Shown piece after piece: positions 1 through 7,693 of a stretch of 64,000 nucleotides of DNA. The DNA comes from Pseudodesulfovibrio sp. (GTDB lineage: Bacteria; Desulfobacterota; Desulfovibrionia; Desulfovibrionales; Desulfovibrionaceae), in contig JADGEX010000002.1 in NCBI GenBank assembly GCA_016744135.1, positions 744,001-808,000 of the forward strand, read 5' to 3'. Position 1 is the stretch's first letter. Every line of letters starts with the position of its first letter. The translations under genes were made by a program, and so were the position numbers. The notes under the pieces were generated by a model. That model ran no database searches. It saw nothing but the letters and a program-made list of their open reading frames with translations, and was not told the origin of the DNA.

Positions 1-402
1 GCCCCCATCATAGACGGATGCATTGGCGTATTCCATGCCGAGCAGGCGGGTTACGGCGGTCTGGTATTCGAAGATCGCCTGGAGTGTACCCTGTGATGCT
101 TCGGGCTGGTACGGCGTGTATGCAGTGTAGAATTCGCCACGCATGGTCAGCGCGTCCACTGCCGCCGGAATGTAGTGGTCGTAGAAACCGGCACCCAGAA
201 AACTCACCCTGTCGGTGGCGTTTTTTGCGGCCATGGCTTCAAGTTTGGAGAGAACCTCCATTTCGCTCAACCCCTCGGGCAGATCAAAGCTCTTGGGGCG
301 CATGTCTTCCGTTATCTCGGCAAAGAGATCGTCCACGGAATTCACGCCGATAGTGGCGAGCATCTCCCGGACTTCATCTTCAGTATGAGGAACATACGGC
401 AT
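1..402 (-). CDS. gcvPA: Glycine dehydrogenase (decarboxylating) subunit 1, N-terminal part
   Basis: The first 134 codons of a minus-strand gene that leaves the window at position 1. The N-terminus ([15 protein letters not shown]) and the downstream segment [15 protein letters not shown] followed by [14 protein letters not shown] are typical of the P-protein alpha chain of the two-subunit glycine decarboxylase. That enzyme uses PLP to decarboxylate glycine and load the aminomethyl group on GcvH lipoate. The start is the ATG at 402-400; the ribosome site upstream (GTAGGT) is weak, in keeping with coupling to gcvH, which ends 75 bases upstream in the same direction. The PLP lysine is carried by the second subunit in split systems and would not be expected here. 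Confidence 0.93.
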   Translation of the reverse strand, partial: MPYVPHTEDEVREMLATIGVNSVDDLFAEITEDMRPKSFDLPEGLSEMEVLSKLEAMAAKNATDRVSFLGAGFYDHYIPAAVDALTMRGEFYTAYTPYQPEASQGTLQAIFEYQTAVTRLLGMEYANASVYDGG

Positions 403-440
403 AGTATTACCTACTGGTGTAATAAATGGTGATAAAGAAG

Positions 441-466
441 AAGGCCGAGACATGTGCCCCGGCCTT
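441..466 (-). other. Intergenic hairpin between gcvH and gcvPA
   Basis: AAGGCCG at 441-447 pairs with CGGCCTT at 460-466 around a 12-base loop. Read on the minus strand the hairpin is followed by a moderately T-rich stretch (CTTCTTCTTTATC), so it could be a weak terminator that lowers gcvPA expression relative to gcvH, or an mRNA-stabilising structure at the 3' end of gcvH. Confidence 0.5.
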
Positions 467-477
467 GAAAGTTCCCG

Positions 478-858
478 TTAGTGGGCTTCGGATTCGACGA
501 CCGAGGTATATGCCTCAGCGTCCAGCAACCCCTCAGGGTCGCCCTTTATTTTAAACTTGAGCAGCCAGCCTTCGCCATATGGCTCTTCATTGACTTTTTC
601 GGGGGCGTCTTCGAGGGCCTCGTTGACTTCAACGACTTCGCCAGTCACCGGGGCGTATATTTCGCTGGCGGCCTTGACGGATTCGACAGAACCCATTTCG
701 GAACCGGCTTCAAAGGTGTCGCCGACTTCAGGCAGTTCGATAAAAGTCAGGTCGCCCAGTTGTTCCTGGGCAAACTGAGAGATGCCAACAGTGGCGATGT
801 CACCTTCAACCATGACCCATTCGTGGGATTTGGCGTACAAAAGATCAGTGGGAATCAT
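478..858 (-). CDS. gcvH: Glycine cleavage system H protein
   Basis: A 126-residue lipoyl carrier protein, the usual length. It starts [15 protein letters not shown] and has the lipoylation region [17 protein letters not shown], in which the lysine of SVKAAS (about residue 62) would carry lipoate and shuttle the aminomethyl group between the P, T and L proteins in the cytoplasm. The start ATG at 858 follows a clear GGAG ribosome site 7 bases away. It is the first gene of a leftward gcvH-gcvPA operon; gcvPB and gcvT would be expected beyond the left edge. No glycine riboswitch fold was found in the 178 bases upstream. Confidence 0.96.
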   Translation of the reverse strand: MIPTDLLYAKSHEWVMVEGDIATVGISQFAQEQLGDLTFIELPEVGDTFEAGSEMGSVESVKAASEIYAPVTGEVVEVNEALEDAPEKVNEEPYGEGWLLKFKIKGDPEGLLDAEAYTSVVESEAH

Positions 859-1036
859 ATCGTGCTCCTTTCTGGAAAAGTGGCTTTATAGTATTTTTAG
901 ATGGCTGTCCTTACCATGGGATTCATACTTTGGAAATTGTAAAAAAAATGACACTTTTGCTATTATTATCCCTTGTCACCAGATGAGAACCTCAAATCGC
1001 CAAAAAGCTGACGTTTCGGATCGTTTTCATTATTTT

Positions 1037-1603
1037 TTAACTGACAAGTGAGTGCGCTAAGAATCGTGCTCTTTCAGTGGTTTTATTCGGTAAATCAGAA
1101 GGGATAAGGCAATTGCCTACATACAAAGTGCCTGTGTTTTTAGCCTGAAGGAAGTGGGTAAACCGGTCAAAGGCTGTGAAGACGCCTTCGGCATTATTTT
1201 CAAAAGAATCTGTGCCTGTCGCCAGCAATCCAATTCGTTTCCCTTGTAAAAGTGATGTGTGCCCCGGTTTGAAGCACTGCGTTACAAAGGCGTTGCTTCG
1301 ATCAATGAGAGTCTTGATTTGTGCAGAGAATCCCCAAAAGTAGACGGGAGTGGTAAACAGGATGACATCTGCCATAAGCATTTTCTGCATGATTTCATCG
1401 GCATCATCCTGCTGCACACAGGCTATTTCATTGGGGTACGCCAAGCACTTAAGACAACCGCGACAGCCTTTGATGGTTTTGTCATGGAGTGTGATTCGTT
1501 CGACGGTGTTCTTTAATGTATGCAATTCCTTTTCGATCAGCGTGAGGACAGTCGCCGTATTTCCTTTCTTTCTTGCGCTTCCAAGGAGGGTGAGTACCTT
1601 CAT
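1037..1603 (-). CDS. Flavodoxin-fold NAD(P)H reductase / iron-sulfur flavoprotein-like
   Basis: A 188-residue protein with the flavodoxin-like N-terminus VLTLLGSARKKGNTATVL, whose GSARKKGNT loop binds FMN phosphate, and the TTPVYFWGFSAQIKTLIDR segment of the NADPH-dependent FMN reductase family. A compact cysteine cluster, C47-x2-C50-x2-C53-x8-C62, resembles that of archaeal and anaerobe iron-sulfur flavoproteins, so a [4Fe-4S] cluster beside FMN is likely. The physiological substrate cannot be told; such proteins reduce oxygen, peroxide, quinones or aromatics. The start ATG at 1603 follows AAAGGATAAAG. The gene is monocistronic and divergent from the methyltransferase; an inverted repeat lies just upstream of its start. 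Confidence 0.85.
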   Translation of the reverse strand: MKVLTLLGSARKKGNTATVLTLIEKELHTLKNTVERITLHDKTIKGCRGCLKCLAYPNEIACVQQDDADEIMQKMLMADVILFTTPVYFWGFSAQIKTLIDRSNAFVTQCFKPGHTSLLQGKRIGLLATGTDSFENNAEGVFTAFDRFTHFLQAKNTGTLYVGNCLIPSDLPNKTTERARFLAHSLVS

Positions 1604-1645
1604 TCTTTATCCTTTCTGCATGCGGTTTCAAGTGACTCTATCTTA

Positions 1646-1677
1646 ATTTCATACACATTTTGTATGCATTATGAAAT
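1646..1677. promoter_or_regulatory. Nested inverted repeat, possible operator
   Basis: ATTTCATA at 1646-1653 and TATGAAAT at 1670-1677 form a perfect inverted repeat. Within it CATACACATTTTGTATG (1650-1666) is a 17-base palindrome with one mismatched pair. It is centred about 58 bases upstream of the leftward flavoprotein start and 120 bases before the rightward methyltransferase. The symmetry suits a dimeric HxlR, MarR or TetR-type repressor, but no regulator gene is adjacent and the assignment is inference. Confidence 0.35.
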
Positions 1678-1782
1678 AGCAATGAGCAGCAGAACATATC
1701 ACTTCTTTCTGTGAAAAGGCGTGGATAGTGTTACGAATTTTATTGACGATGCCACTGAGCAGTTGTAACTTGGCTCTCGAAT

Positions 1783-2478
1783 ATGAGCACAAACAAGATT
1801 ATCACTCCGTTGAATAAACAATTTTCTCTCCTTGACCCAGGCTCCCGTGTTGACGTGGAAGTGGAAGGGACTTTCTGGCATCTTGACCGGGCCGCTGACC
1901 TGGAGGCCCTGTGGGACCAGATGGACGAGGCCGATCTCGGCGATGACGAACGATTACCGTATTGGGCTGAAGTATGGCCCGCCAGCGTTCTGCTTGGGCG
2001 ACACATCCAGCGCAACGCGGATCGTTTGTGCGGCAAGGCATGCCTTGACCTCGGTTGTGGCCTCGGCCTGACTGGCATGATCGCCAGCTCCATAGGTGCT
2101 CAGGTGGTCGCGTTTGACTATGAATGGCCAGCGGTCCGTTTTGCCCGACATAACGCCGAATTGAATAACGTTCCCCAACCTCTCTGGATGGTCATGGACT
2201 GGCGGCAGCTTGCCGTACAACCATCGTCGTTTGATTTTATTTGGGGTGGCGACGTACTTTATGAAAAACGATTTTTTGAGCCTTTGATTCAACTTTTCCG
2301 TCACGCGCTCAAGCCCGGCGGCAAAATTTGGATCGGTGAGCCGGTGCGCACGGTATCCCGTCCCGTCTGGGATGAATTGCGAGAACGGGGTTTTGCGCCG
2401 GAAAAGTTGACAGTGGAAAAAGTGGCCCTGTGCGGCCAGAACCCGACAGTGAACCTGTGGGAAATTACGATCATTTGA
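1783..2478 (+). CDS. Class I SAM-dependent methyltransferase (PrmA/ETF-beta methyltransferase-like)
   Basis: A 231-residue Rossmann methyltransferase. SAM motif I is LDLGCGLGLTG (residues 88-98), the acidic end of strand 2 is in VVAFDYEW, and a downstream WGGDVLYEK resembles motif IV. The preceding LPYWAEVWPAS (58-68) is typical of the lysine/nicotinamide-type family that includes the electron-transfer-flavoprotein beta-subunit methyltransferase, which suggests a protein substrate; this is inference. The start ATG at 1783 lacks a strong ribosome site. It ends 12 bases before nikR, so the two are probably co-transcribed, without an obvious functional link. Confidence 0.8.
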   Translation: MSTNKIITPLNKQFSLLDPGSRVDVEVEGTFWHLDRAADLEALWDQMDEADLGDDERLPYWAEVWPASVLLGRHIQRNADRLCGKACLDLGCGLGLTGMIASSIGAQVVAFDYEWPAVRFARHNAELNNVPQPLWMVMDWRQLAVQPSSFDFIWGGDVLYEKRFFEPLIQLFRHALKPGGKIWIGEPVRTVSRPVWDELRERGFAPEKLTVEKVALCGQNPTVNLWEITII

Positions 2479-2490
2479 TCGGAGGACATT

Positions 2491-2910
2491 ATGGGCAAGA
2501 CAATACGATTTGGCGTTTCGCTTGATTCGGATTTGTTGGACAAGTTTGACAGTCATTGTGAGGAGCGGAGTTATCAGACGCGGTCCGAGGCCATTCGTGA
2601 CCTTATCCGTAACACATTGGTACAGCGGGAGTGGGAACAGGCTGAGGGCGACCTCGCCGGGACATTGACTCTGGTCTACGATCATCATAAATCCGGGCTG
2701 TCCCAGCGACTGACCGAGATTCAGCATGATCATCACGATGTCATCCAGTCATCTTTGCATGTACATCTGGATCATCACAACTGCCTTGAGGTTATTATTC
2801 TCAAGGGTGATGCCGATATCATCAAGGCTCTGGGTCAAAAGTTGATTTCCACAAAGGGCGTCAAGCACGGCAACCTCGCGCTGACAACCACTGGCAAGGA
2901 CTTGATCTAA
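2491..2910 (+). CDS. nikR: Nickel-responsive transcriptional regulator NikR
   Basis: A 139-residue protein with an N-terminal ribbon-helix-helix DNA-binding domain (residues 1-45, [16 protein letters not shown]) and a C-terminal ACT-like tetramerisation and nickel domain. The high-affinity nickel ligands of E. coli NikR map by a constant offset of three onto H79, H90, H92 and C98 (HVHLDHHNC), so all four are present. It represses nickel uptake genes when nickel is in excess, fitting an organism with NiFe hydrogenases. The ATG at 2491 follows CGGAGG closely. No nickel transporter is in the window, so its target genes lie elsewhere. Confidence 0.95.
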   Translation: MGKTIRFGVSLDSDLLDKFDSHCEERSYQTRSEAIRDLIRNTLVQREWEQAEGDLAGTLTLVYDHHKSGLSQRLTEIQHDHHDVIQSSLHVHLDHHNCLEVIILKGDADIIKALGQKLISTKGVKHGNLALTTTGKDLI

Positions 2911-2966
2911 GTATTTAATTTCCCCTCTCACAAAAGAGCGGAATATAACTTTCCCCCTCTCCACCC

Positions 2967-3020
2967 CGCGAAGCGGTAATAAAAAGTTTAGGAAAGGAGA
3001 TGGGCTGGGGGGCTGGGGGA
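2967..3020 (+). repeat. Dispersed intergenic repeat, partial copy 1
   Basis: CGCGAAGCG followed by AAAAAGTTTAGGAAAGGA and a G-rich tail ATGGGCTGGGGGGCTGGGGG. The same order (CGCGAAG, A-run with GTTTAGGA or ATTAGGA, G-rich tail) recurs at 12396-12447, and the first half at 4781-4810. The copy fills the nikR-folE2 gap and ends about 20 bases before the folE2 ATG, so the purine-rich tail probably serves as the ribosome site of folE2. Confidence 0.6.
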
Positions 3021-3040
3021 AGGGAAGAGGCATTATCTTT

Positions 3041-3817
3041 ATGGAAGACGTTCAGAAGCAGCAGGCAAAAATAGCCATGCCCATTGACAGGGTAGGAGTT
3101 AAAGGCCTGCGTCAGCCCATTATTGTCCGGGATCGTGAATCCGGCATACAACATACTGTTGCCGATGTTTCACTGTCCGTGGATCTGCCAGCCGAATTCA
3201 AAGGTACCCATATGAGCCGGTTTGTTGAGGCGCTGGAGCACTGGTCCGGCGATCTTGATTATACCTCATTTCGGACATTGCTTGATGATATCGTCGTGCG
3301 ACTTCAGGCTCGGAGTGCGCATGTCCGGTTTGTGTTTCCGTATTTTCTGCGTCGTAAATCGCCCAAGAGCGGAGCGTCCTGCCTGATGGATTATACCTGT
3401 CGCGTGGATGGCTACCTCAAGGATGGCAAATTGCGTTTTACACTGGGCGCGGATGTGCCAGTGATGACAGTCTGCCCATGTTCGTTGGCCATTTCTGATT
3501 ACGGCGCACATTCTCAACGTGCCGAGATTCGTATTCGTACGCGTTTTCATGGTTTTTTGTGGTTGGAAGATCTTATTGAGATCGGTGAATCTGCCGGGTC
3601 TAGCCCCGTGTACTCCTTGCTGAAACGTGAGGATGAAAAACATGTGACTGAATCTTCTTTTTCCAACCCGACCTTTGTTGAGGACGTGGTTCGTGCGGTG
3701 GGTAAAGGTCTTGCCGATCACCCACAGGTGGATTGGTATACGGTTGAGGTGGAGAGTTTTGAATCCATCCATAACCATTCGGCGTTTGCTGTGATGGAAA
3801 GTCAGGATATTGAATAA
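3041..3817 (+). CDS. folE2: GTP cyclohydrolase FolE2 (type IB)
   Basis: A 258-residue member of the COG1469 family that converts GTP to 7,8-dihydroneopterin triphosphate, the first step of folate and queuosine synthesis. The family signature around the metal-binding cysteine is [20 protein letters not shown] (C145, C147, H157). FolE2 uses Mn or other divalent metals where FolE needs zinc, so it is often kept by organisms living under zinc limitation; no Zur gene or site was seen here. Start ATG at 3041, with only the purine-rich repeat tail as ribosome site. Length and motifs are complete. Confidence 0.93.
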   Translation: MEDVQKQQAKIAMPIDRVGVKGLRQPIIVRDRESGIQHTVADVSLSVDLPAEFKGTHMSRFVEALEHWSGDLDYTSFRTLLDDIVVRLQARSAHVRFVFPYFLRRKSPKSGASCLMDYTCRVDGYLKDGKLRFTLGADVPVMTVCPCSLAISDYGAHSQRAEIRIRTRFHGFLWLEDLIEIGESAGSSPVYSLLKREDEKHVTESSFSNPTFVEDVVRAVGKGLADHPQVDWYTVEVESFESIHNHSAFAVMESQDIE

Positions 3818-3840
3818 ATGTAAGTGGTGAGGATTGACTG

Positions 3841-4215
3841 ATGAAACGCTTTTCTCCAATTCTGTTGGCCTTGATTTTGAGTGTGGTTTGTGTCGCCAAT
3901 GCGTCTGCTTCGGAGCCTGCGCCTGTCTATGTACACATGGTCGTTGTGTCGGCAACATTGACGGATGGTTCCAGTTCTGCGGACGCAGTGCTCGCTTTTG
4001 AGAAGGCTGTTATCGAGATGGCCGGAGGTTTTACGAGACTCGGTTCGTCGAGCGGCGGTATACTGAAGGGTGACACCGTGGAACATCAGCAGAACGTTAC
4101 TTTCATGGTCGCAGGTCAAAAAGATCTGAGCGAAGAGTTGAAGGCATTGACTTTGAAGTTATTTGGTGGTGATGGCGGTTTTATTCTGGCCTGGCCGGGA
4201 ACCATGACTTACTAG
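3841..4215 (+). CDS. Small secreted protein of unknown function
   Basis: 124 residues. It begins with a Sec signal peptide (MKRFSPILLALILSVVCVA, cleavage near NASA-S, residue 23). The mature part of about 100 residues has a repeated small-residue pattern (DGSSSAD, RLGSSSGG), no cysteines and no recognised motif, and ends ILAWPGTMTY. It starts 24 bases after folE2 with GAGGA at the start, so it may be co-transcribed. The function is not recognised; a periplasmic or exported protein is all the sequence supports. Confidence 0.7.
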   Translation: MKRFSPILLALILSVVCVANASASEPAPVYVHMVVVSATLTDGSSSADAVLAFEKAVIEMAGGFTRLGSSSGGILKGDTVEHQQNVTFMVAGQKDLSEELKALTLKLFGGDGGFILAWPGTMTY

Positions 4216-4291
4216 CCATATTTGCAGAGTCCTGTGAAAGGGCGTAGGATCAGAATTAGCTGCTTCCCTGATTGCAAGGGAGTCTTTATTT

Positions 4292-4618
4292 ATGTCCGAT
4301 GTTAATATCTCGGCTTTGTCCGCTCTGGGAACTGTTCAGGAAGTCTCGGCTAACAATATTGCAAATGTGAGTAGCGAAGGCTTTAGAGCTAGTTCGGTTG
4401 CGCTCGAAACCGGCCCGGAAGGGCAGGGTGTGCAAGTTGCCGCGATTCAAGAATCCACCAACGCCGGGCCTATGATTGAAGGCATGGAAATGTCCAACAC
4501 GGATATTGGGACTGAGATGGTGGACATGATTAAGACATCCCACGCCTTTTCCGCCAATACCGCCGTCATTCGTGCCTCCGAAGAAATGACCGGTCACCTA
4601 TTGAATATGATTGCCTGA
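4292..4618 (+). CDS. Minimal FlgC-like flagellar rod protein
   Basis: A 108-residue protein containing only the two conserved ends of axial flagellar proteins. The N-terminal rod motif reads SANNIANVSSEGFRAS (residues 20-35) and the C-terminal helix is NTDIGTEMVDMIKTSHAFSANTAVIRASEEM. True FlgC is about 140 residues and lies in a flgB-flgC-fliE operon; this gene stands alone between a secreted protein and an intergenic repeat. It may be a paralogue that joins the rod or export gate, or a retired duplicate. Both helices are intact and AGGGAG precedes the ATG, so it is probably expressed. Confidence 0.8.
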   Translation: MSDVNISALSALGTVQEVSANNIANVSSEGFRASSVALETGPEGQGVQVAAIQESTNAGPMIEGMEMSNTDIGTEMVDMIKTSHAFSANTAVIRASEEMTGHLLNMIA

Positions 4619-5003
4619 TTCATGTTTCAGCTTTTGATAGCGGGTTATCTGCCTTTTTTAAGGCGGGATAGTCGAATGATTTCGTCTCCGACGGCTTAAG
4701 GCCGAGGGCCTTAAGGATCCTATGTCGCTTTCGGCGAAGTTGTTTATAAAAAAAATCATTGTTTACGTTCCTCCCTCTTTCGCGAAGCGACACAAAAAGT
4801 TTAGGAGAGACCAGAGAACCCTTTTCAAAGGGGTCTCTGGTCCCGCTGAAAGCGACCCCCGGTAAGGCCGCCGGAGGCATCTTCTAGAGGGGTTGACACC
4901 TTCCTAAATCCTATCATACGGTCGATCATGGCCCGTTTGCGCGCGCTCCATTTTGCGGAGTAGCCCAGAGCGGGCCATACTTGCGAGATACAGAGAGGGT
5001 ATT
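4619..5003 (+). other. 385-base gap: hairpins, repeat, possible promoter
   Basis: No convincing gene. It holds an inverted repeat CTTAAGGCC/GGCCTTAAG (4695-4715), a full copy of the dispersed repeat (4781-4880), and a possible promoter with TTGACA at 4893-4898 and poor -10 candidates near TATCATACG (4912-4920). A long hairpin follows, with ATGGCCCG (4928-4935) pairing CGGGCCAT (4971-4978) just before the FAD dehydrogenase ribosome site. An 86-codon minus-strand ORF (4620-4880) is read through the repeat and looks accidental. Confidence 0.5.
4781..4880 (+). repeat. Dispersed intergenic repeat with hairpin, full copy 2
   Basis: The order is CGCGAAGCG, AAAAAGTTTAGGAGAGA, a long hairpin (CCAGAGA at 4811-4817 pairing TCTCTGG at 4834-4840, with CCCTTT/AAAGGG inside), a spacer, then GCCGCCGGAGGCATC. 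The element at 40363-40420 has the same order and the same GCCGCCGGAGGCA end but a different, equally self-complementary stem. The family is therefore defined by structure plus conserved ends. Confidence 0.7.
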
Positions 5004-6398
5004 ATGACCAAGACAAAGAAGACCGAATTTGACGTTATCATCGTTGGTGGAGGCCCTGCCGGGCTGTTTGCCGCGTATTATTTGGCTGAACACTCCGATT
5101 TGGAGGTGTTGCTGATAGACAAGGGCAAGCTTTCATTGAAACGGGATTGTCCCTTGTCCGGCGATCAGGAATGCATCAAGTGCCGTCCTTGCAACATTTT
5201 GTGTGGTGTGGGCGGGGCTGGCTTGTTCTCAGATGGTAAACTGAATTTTATTCATAAGCTCGGTAAGACAGATCTGACACAGTTCGTCGGTATTACCGAA
5301 GCACACGCCCTGATCGAAGAGACCGAAGATATATTCAATCGATTCGGTATGGATGGTCAGGTTTTCCCCACTGATATGGATATGGCCAAGGAAATCCGTA
5401 AGGACGCTCGTAAACATGGCATCGATCTGCTGGTCATAAAGCAGAAGCATTTGGGCAGCGATAATCTGCCTGGGCATATCGCGGGGATGGCTGATTATAT
5501 TCAGGATAAGGGAGTCACTTTTCATACGTCCGAGAACGTCAAGGACGTCACTGTGGATAAGGGGCGTGTCACTGGTGTGATCACCAACCGTGGCGAGTAT
5601 AAGGCCAAGAATGTCATTCTGGCCCCGGGACGTGTCGGCGCGGAATGGGTCGGCCATGTCGTGCAAAGCCATGGCATTGAGGTGTCCCAGCGCGGTATTG
5701 AAGTGGGCGTGCGCGTCGAGGTCCATAATGAGATCATGCAGGACCTGTGTTCCGTGATTTATGATCCGACTTTTTTTGTGCGTACCAATAAATATGACGA
5801 CCAGACCCGCACGTTCTGCACCAATTACGGTGGATTCGTGGCCCTGGAAAATTATCAGGACTTTGTCTGCGTAAACGGTCATGCTCTCATGAATACCAAG
5901 TCCGAGAATACCAACTTCGCCTTTTTGTCCAAGGTAGTGCTGAATGATCCTGTCGAGGACAATCAGGCCTATGGTGAATCCATCGGACGACTGGCGACCT
6001 TGATTGGTGGTGGCAAGCCCATCCTGCAACGGTTTGGCGATCTGCGTCGCGGACGCCGTTCCACATGGGACCGTATCGGTAATGGCTACATCGAGCCGAC
6101 CATGAAAAATGTGGTGCCGGGTGATATCGCCATGGCTTTGCCCGAGCGTATTTTGACGAATCTTATGGATGGTTTGGAACAGCTCAATAATGTGGTACCC
6201 GGCGTGTCCAACGATGAGACGTTGCTGTATGCACCTGAGATCAAATTCTTTGCTACACAGGTGGATACCCGAGAGCATCTGGAGACAAGCGTTGACGGTT
6301 TGTTCGTGGCCGGAGATGGTCCCGGTGTGGCGGGTAATATTGTTGGTGCCTCAGCAACTGCGCTTATTCCTGCCAAGGAAATCATCAAACGTAGCTAA
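5004..6398 (+). CDS. FAD-dependent dehydrogenase (COG2509-like)
   Basis: 464 residues from the ATG at 5004, which follows AGAGAGGG; an in-frame TTG 51 bases upstream is less likely. The N-terminus has a dinucleotide-binding fold DVIIVGGGPAGLFAAYYLAE, then a cysteine-rich stretch CPLSGDQECIKCRPCNILCG and GGAGLFSDGKLN, typical of the uncharacterised FAD dehydrogenases related to HI0933 and geranylgeranyl-reductase-type flavoproteins. The C-terminus GLFVAGDGPGVAGNIVGASATA closes the FAD site. The four cysteines in C-x6-C-x2-C-x2-C-x3-C spacing could bind a cluster or zinc. The substrate is unknown. It is monocistronic with its own terminator. Confidence 0.82.
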   Translation: MTKTKKTEFDVIIVGGGPAGLFAAYYLAEHSDLEVLLIDKGKLSLKRDCPLSGDQECIKCRPCNILCGVGGAGLFSDGKLNFIHKLGKTDLTQFVGITEAHALIEETEDIFNRFGMDGQVFPTDMDMAKEIRKDARKHGIDLLVIKQKHLGSDNLPGHIAGMADYIQDKGVTFHTSENVKDVTVDKGRVTGVITNRGEYKAKNVILAPGRVGAEWVGHVVQSHGIEVSQRGIEVGVRVEVHNEIMQDLCSVIYDPTFFVRTNKYDDQTRTFCTNYGGFVALENYQDFVCVNGHALMNTKSENTNFAFLSKVVLNDPVEDNQAYGESIGRLATLIGGGKPILQRFGDLRRGRRSTWDRIGNGYIEPTMKNVVPGDIAMALPERILTNLMDGLEQLNNVVPGVSNDETLLYAPEIKFFATQVDTREHLETSVDGLFVAGDGPGVAGNIVGASATALIPAKEIIKRS

Positions 6399-6420
6399 AA
6401 CGGTTTTGTTTGTATTCATG

Positions 6421-6449
6421 GCCCGGCATTCGTGTCGGGCTTTTTTTTT
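6421..6449 (+). terminator. Rho-independent terminator after the FAD dehydrogenase
   Basis: GCCCGGCA, loop TTCG, TGTCGGGC (6421-6440, one mismatched pair) followed by nine T residues. It ends 51 bases after the stop codon. Confidence 0.9.
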
Positions 6450-6510
6450 AGACTATTCGTTGAATTTTGTGATTTTATGAATATTTTCCGGTAAATATGA
6501 TCGAATATAT

Positions 6511-6535
6511 TGACATACTGTCATTTTGTTGACAG
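6511..6535 (+). promoter_or_regulatory. Cluster of TGACA/TGTCA half-sites upstream of the sigma-54 activator
   Basis: TGACA-TAC-TGTCA (6511-6523) is a perfect palindrome, and TGTCA also pairs with TGACAG (6530-6535) across TTTTGT. Three evenly placed half-sites about 80-100 bases before the start suggest an operator, possibly for autoregulation. TTGACA also occurs at 6510 and 6529 as a -35 candidate, but neither has a convincing -10 at the right spacing. Confidence 0.4.
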
Positions 6536-6613
6536 GGAAGATGTATATTAAAGAAATAGCTGCGGGTGGTCCATGACCCGTTTGACGCATAGTCATGTGT
6601 ATTTGGAGGAGAG

Positions 6614-7630
6614 ATGGTACTCAACCTGACCGGTATAATCGGAAACAGTCCTGCCCTTGCCGAAGTGTTCAAGGTACTGGGAAAGGTTGCTCCCACAGAT
6701 AGTACGGTGTTGGTCACCGGTGAATCCGGTACCGGCAAGGAACTTCTTGTTCGGGCACTGCATCAAAACAGCGATCGCCATAATAAGCCGTTTGTTCCCA
6801 TCAATTGTGGAGCCATTCCCAAAGAACTGCTCGAATCTGAATTGTTCGGACATGAGAAAGGTGCATTTACGCACGCAATCCGTTCCCGCCCCGGCCGATT
6901 TGAATTGGCTGATGGCGGAACTATTTTTCTCGATGAAATCGGCGAGATGGATTTGTCACTTCAGGTCAAGATTCTTCGTGCGCTTCAGGAGAAGGAAATC
7001 GAACGTGTGGGCGGCACCAGTATCAAGAAAGTCGACGTCCGCGTCGTCGCCGCTACGAACCGCGATCTTGAGGGAGAAGTGGCGGCAGGCCGGTTCCGTG
7101 AGGACTTATTCTATCGGCTGAACGTCATTCCTCTGCGTTTGCCGGCTCTGAGAAAGCGCGGGAATGATATCCTGCTGCTCGCAGAGCATTTTTTGTGCGA
7201 TCATTGTTCGAGCAAGGCACGAAAGAAACTCAAACTTTCCGAGAAAGCTCAGGAGATGCTCCTGACGTATTCCTGGCCCGGGAATGTTCGCGAGTTGGAA
7301 AATTTTATGGAACGACTTTCCATTCTGTGTGATGGAATGGAAATATTGCCAGAAGATCTTCCTGCCAAGATTTTTGAGGATATCGGTGAGCGACCGTTGC
7401 GAAAGGTTGAAGTTATTCAACCAGTCGCACCCATCGGGTTTGCGTGGCCGATGCTCAAGGACATGAAGGACAAGGACCTCAAGCTCAAGGAATTTCTGGA
7501 GGCCATTGAAGGTCGTTTGCTGGCCGAGGCTTTGGAACTGGCGGATGGAGTGAAGAATAAAGCTGCGGAATTGGTCGGCATCAAGCGGACTACATTGATC
7601 GAGAAGCTGAAAAAACGGAATTTGCTGTAA
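6614..7630 (+). CDS. Sigma-54 activator without receiver domain, altered GAFTGA loop
   Basis: 338 residues: an AAA+ domain from residue 6 and a C-terminal Fis-type helix-turn-helix (about 290-338, [21 protein letters not shown]). Walker A is GESGTGKE (36-43), Walker [11 protein letters not shown] (101-110), and the arginine-finger region [13 protein letters not shown] is present. There is no N-terminal sensory domain. The loop that contacts sigma-54 reads GAFTHA (83-88), not GAFTGA, with CAC replacing the fifth-position glycine codon. It could still be active, be a poor activator, or work in mixed oligomers. GGAGGAGAG precedes the ATG. The targets are unknown; the sigma-54 flgF promoter in this window is one candidate. 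Confidence 0.9.
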   Translation: MVLNLTGIIGNSPALAEVFKVLGKVAPTDSTVLVTGESGTGKELLVRALHQNSDRHNKPFVPINCGAIPKELLESELFGHEKGAFTHAIRSRPGRFELADGGTIFLDEIGEMDLSLQVKILRALQEKEIERVGGTSIKKVDVRVVAATNRDLEGEVAAGRFREDLFYRLNVIPLRLPALRKRGNDILLLAEHFLCDHCSSKARKKLKLSEKAQEMLLTYSWPGNVRELENFMERLSILCDGMEILPEDLPAKIFEDIGERPLRKVEVIQPVAPIGFAWPMLKDMKDKDLKLKEFLEAIEGRLLAEALELADGVKNKAAELVGIKRTTLIEKLKKRNLL

Positions 7631-7693
7631 ATCTGGAGTGCCTGGCCTAGTGTTGGCTGGCCGGGTTGCATGACAATTGCATAACTGGCTGAC

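Noticed and set aside
859..1036. Glycine riboswitch before gcvH
   Set aside because: The region was read on the minus strand and shows no tandem glycine-aptamer core; it is AT-rich and short.
4620..4880. 86-codon minus-strand ORF
   Set aside because: It reads through the intergenic repeat (its MPPAA start is the antisense of the conserved repeat end), lacks a ribosome site, and crosses two hairpins.
7643..7675. Sigma-54-like promoter before the TPR gene
   Set aside because: One candidate has GG-N10-GC but a poor -12 (TGGC), another has a good TTGCA but 11-base spacing; neither meets the consensus, and the gene may be co-transcribed with the activator.
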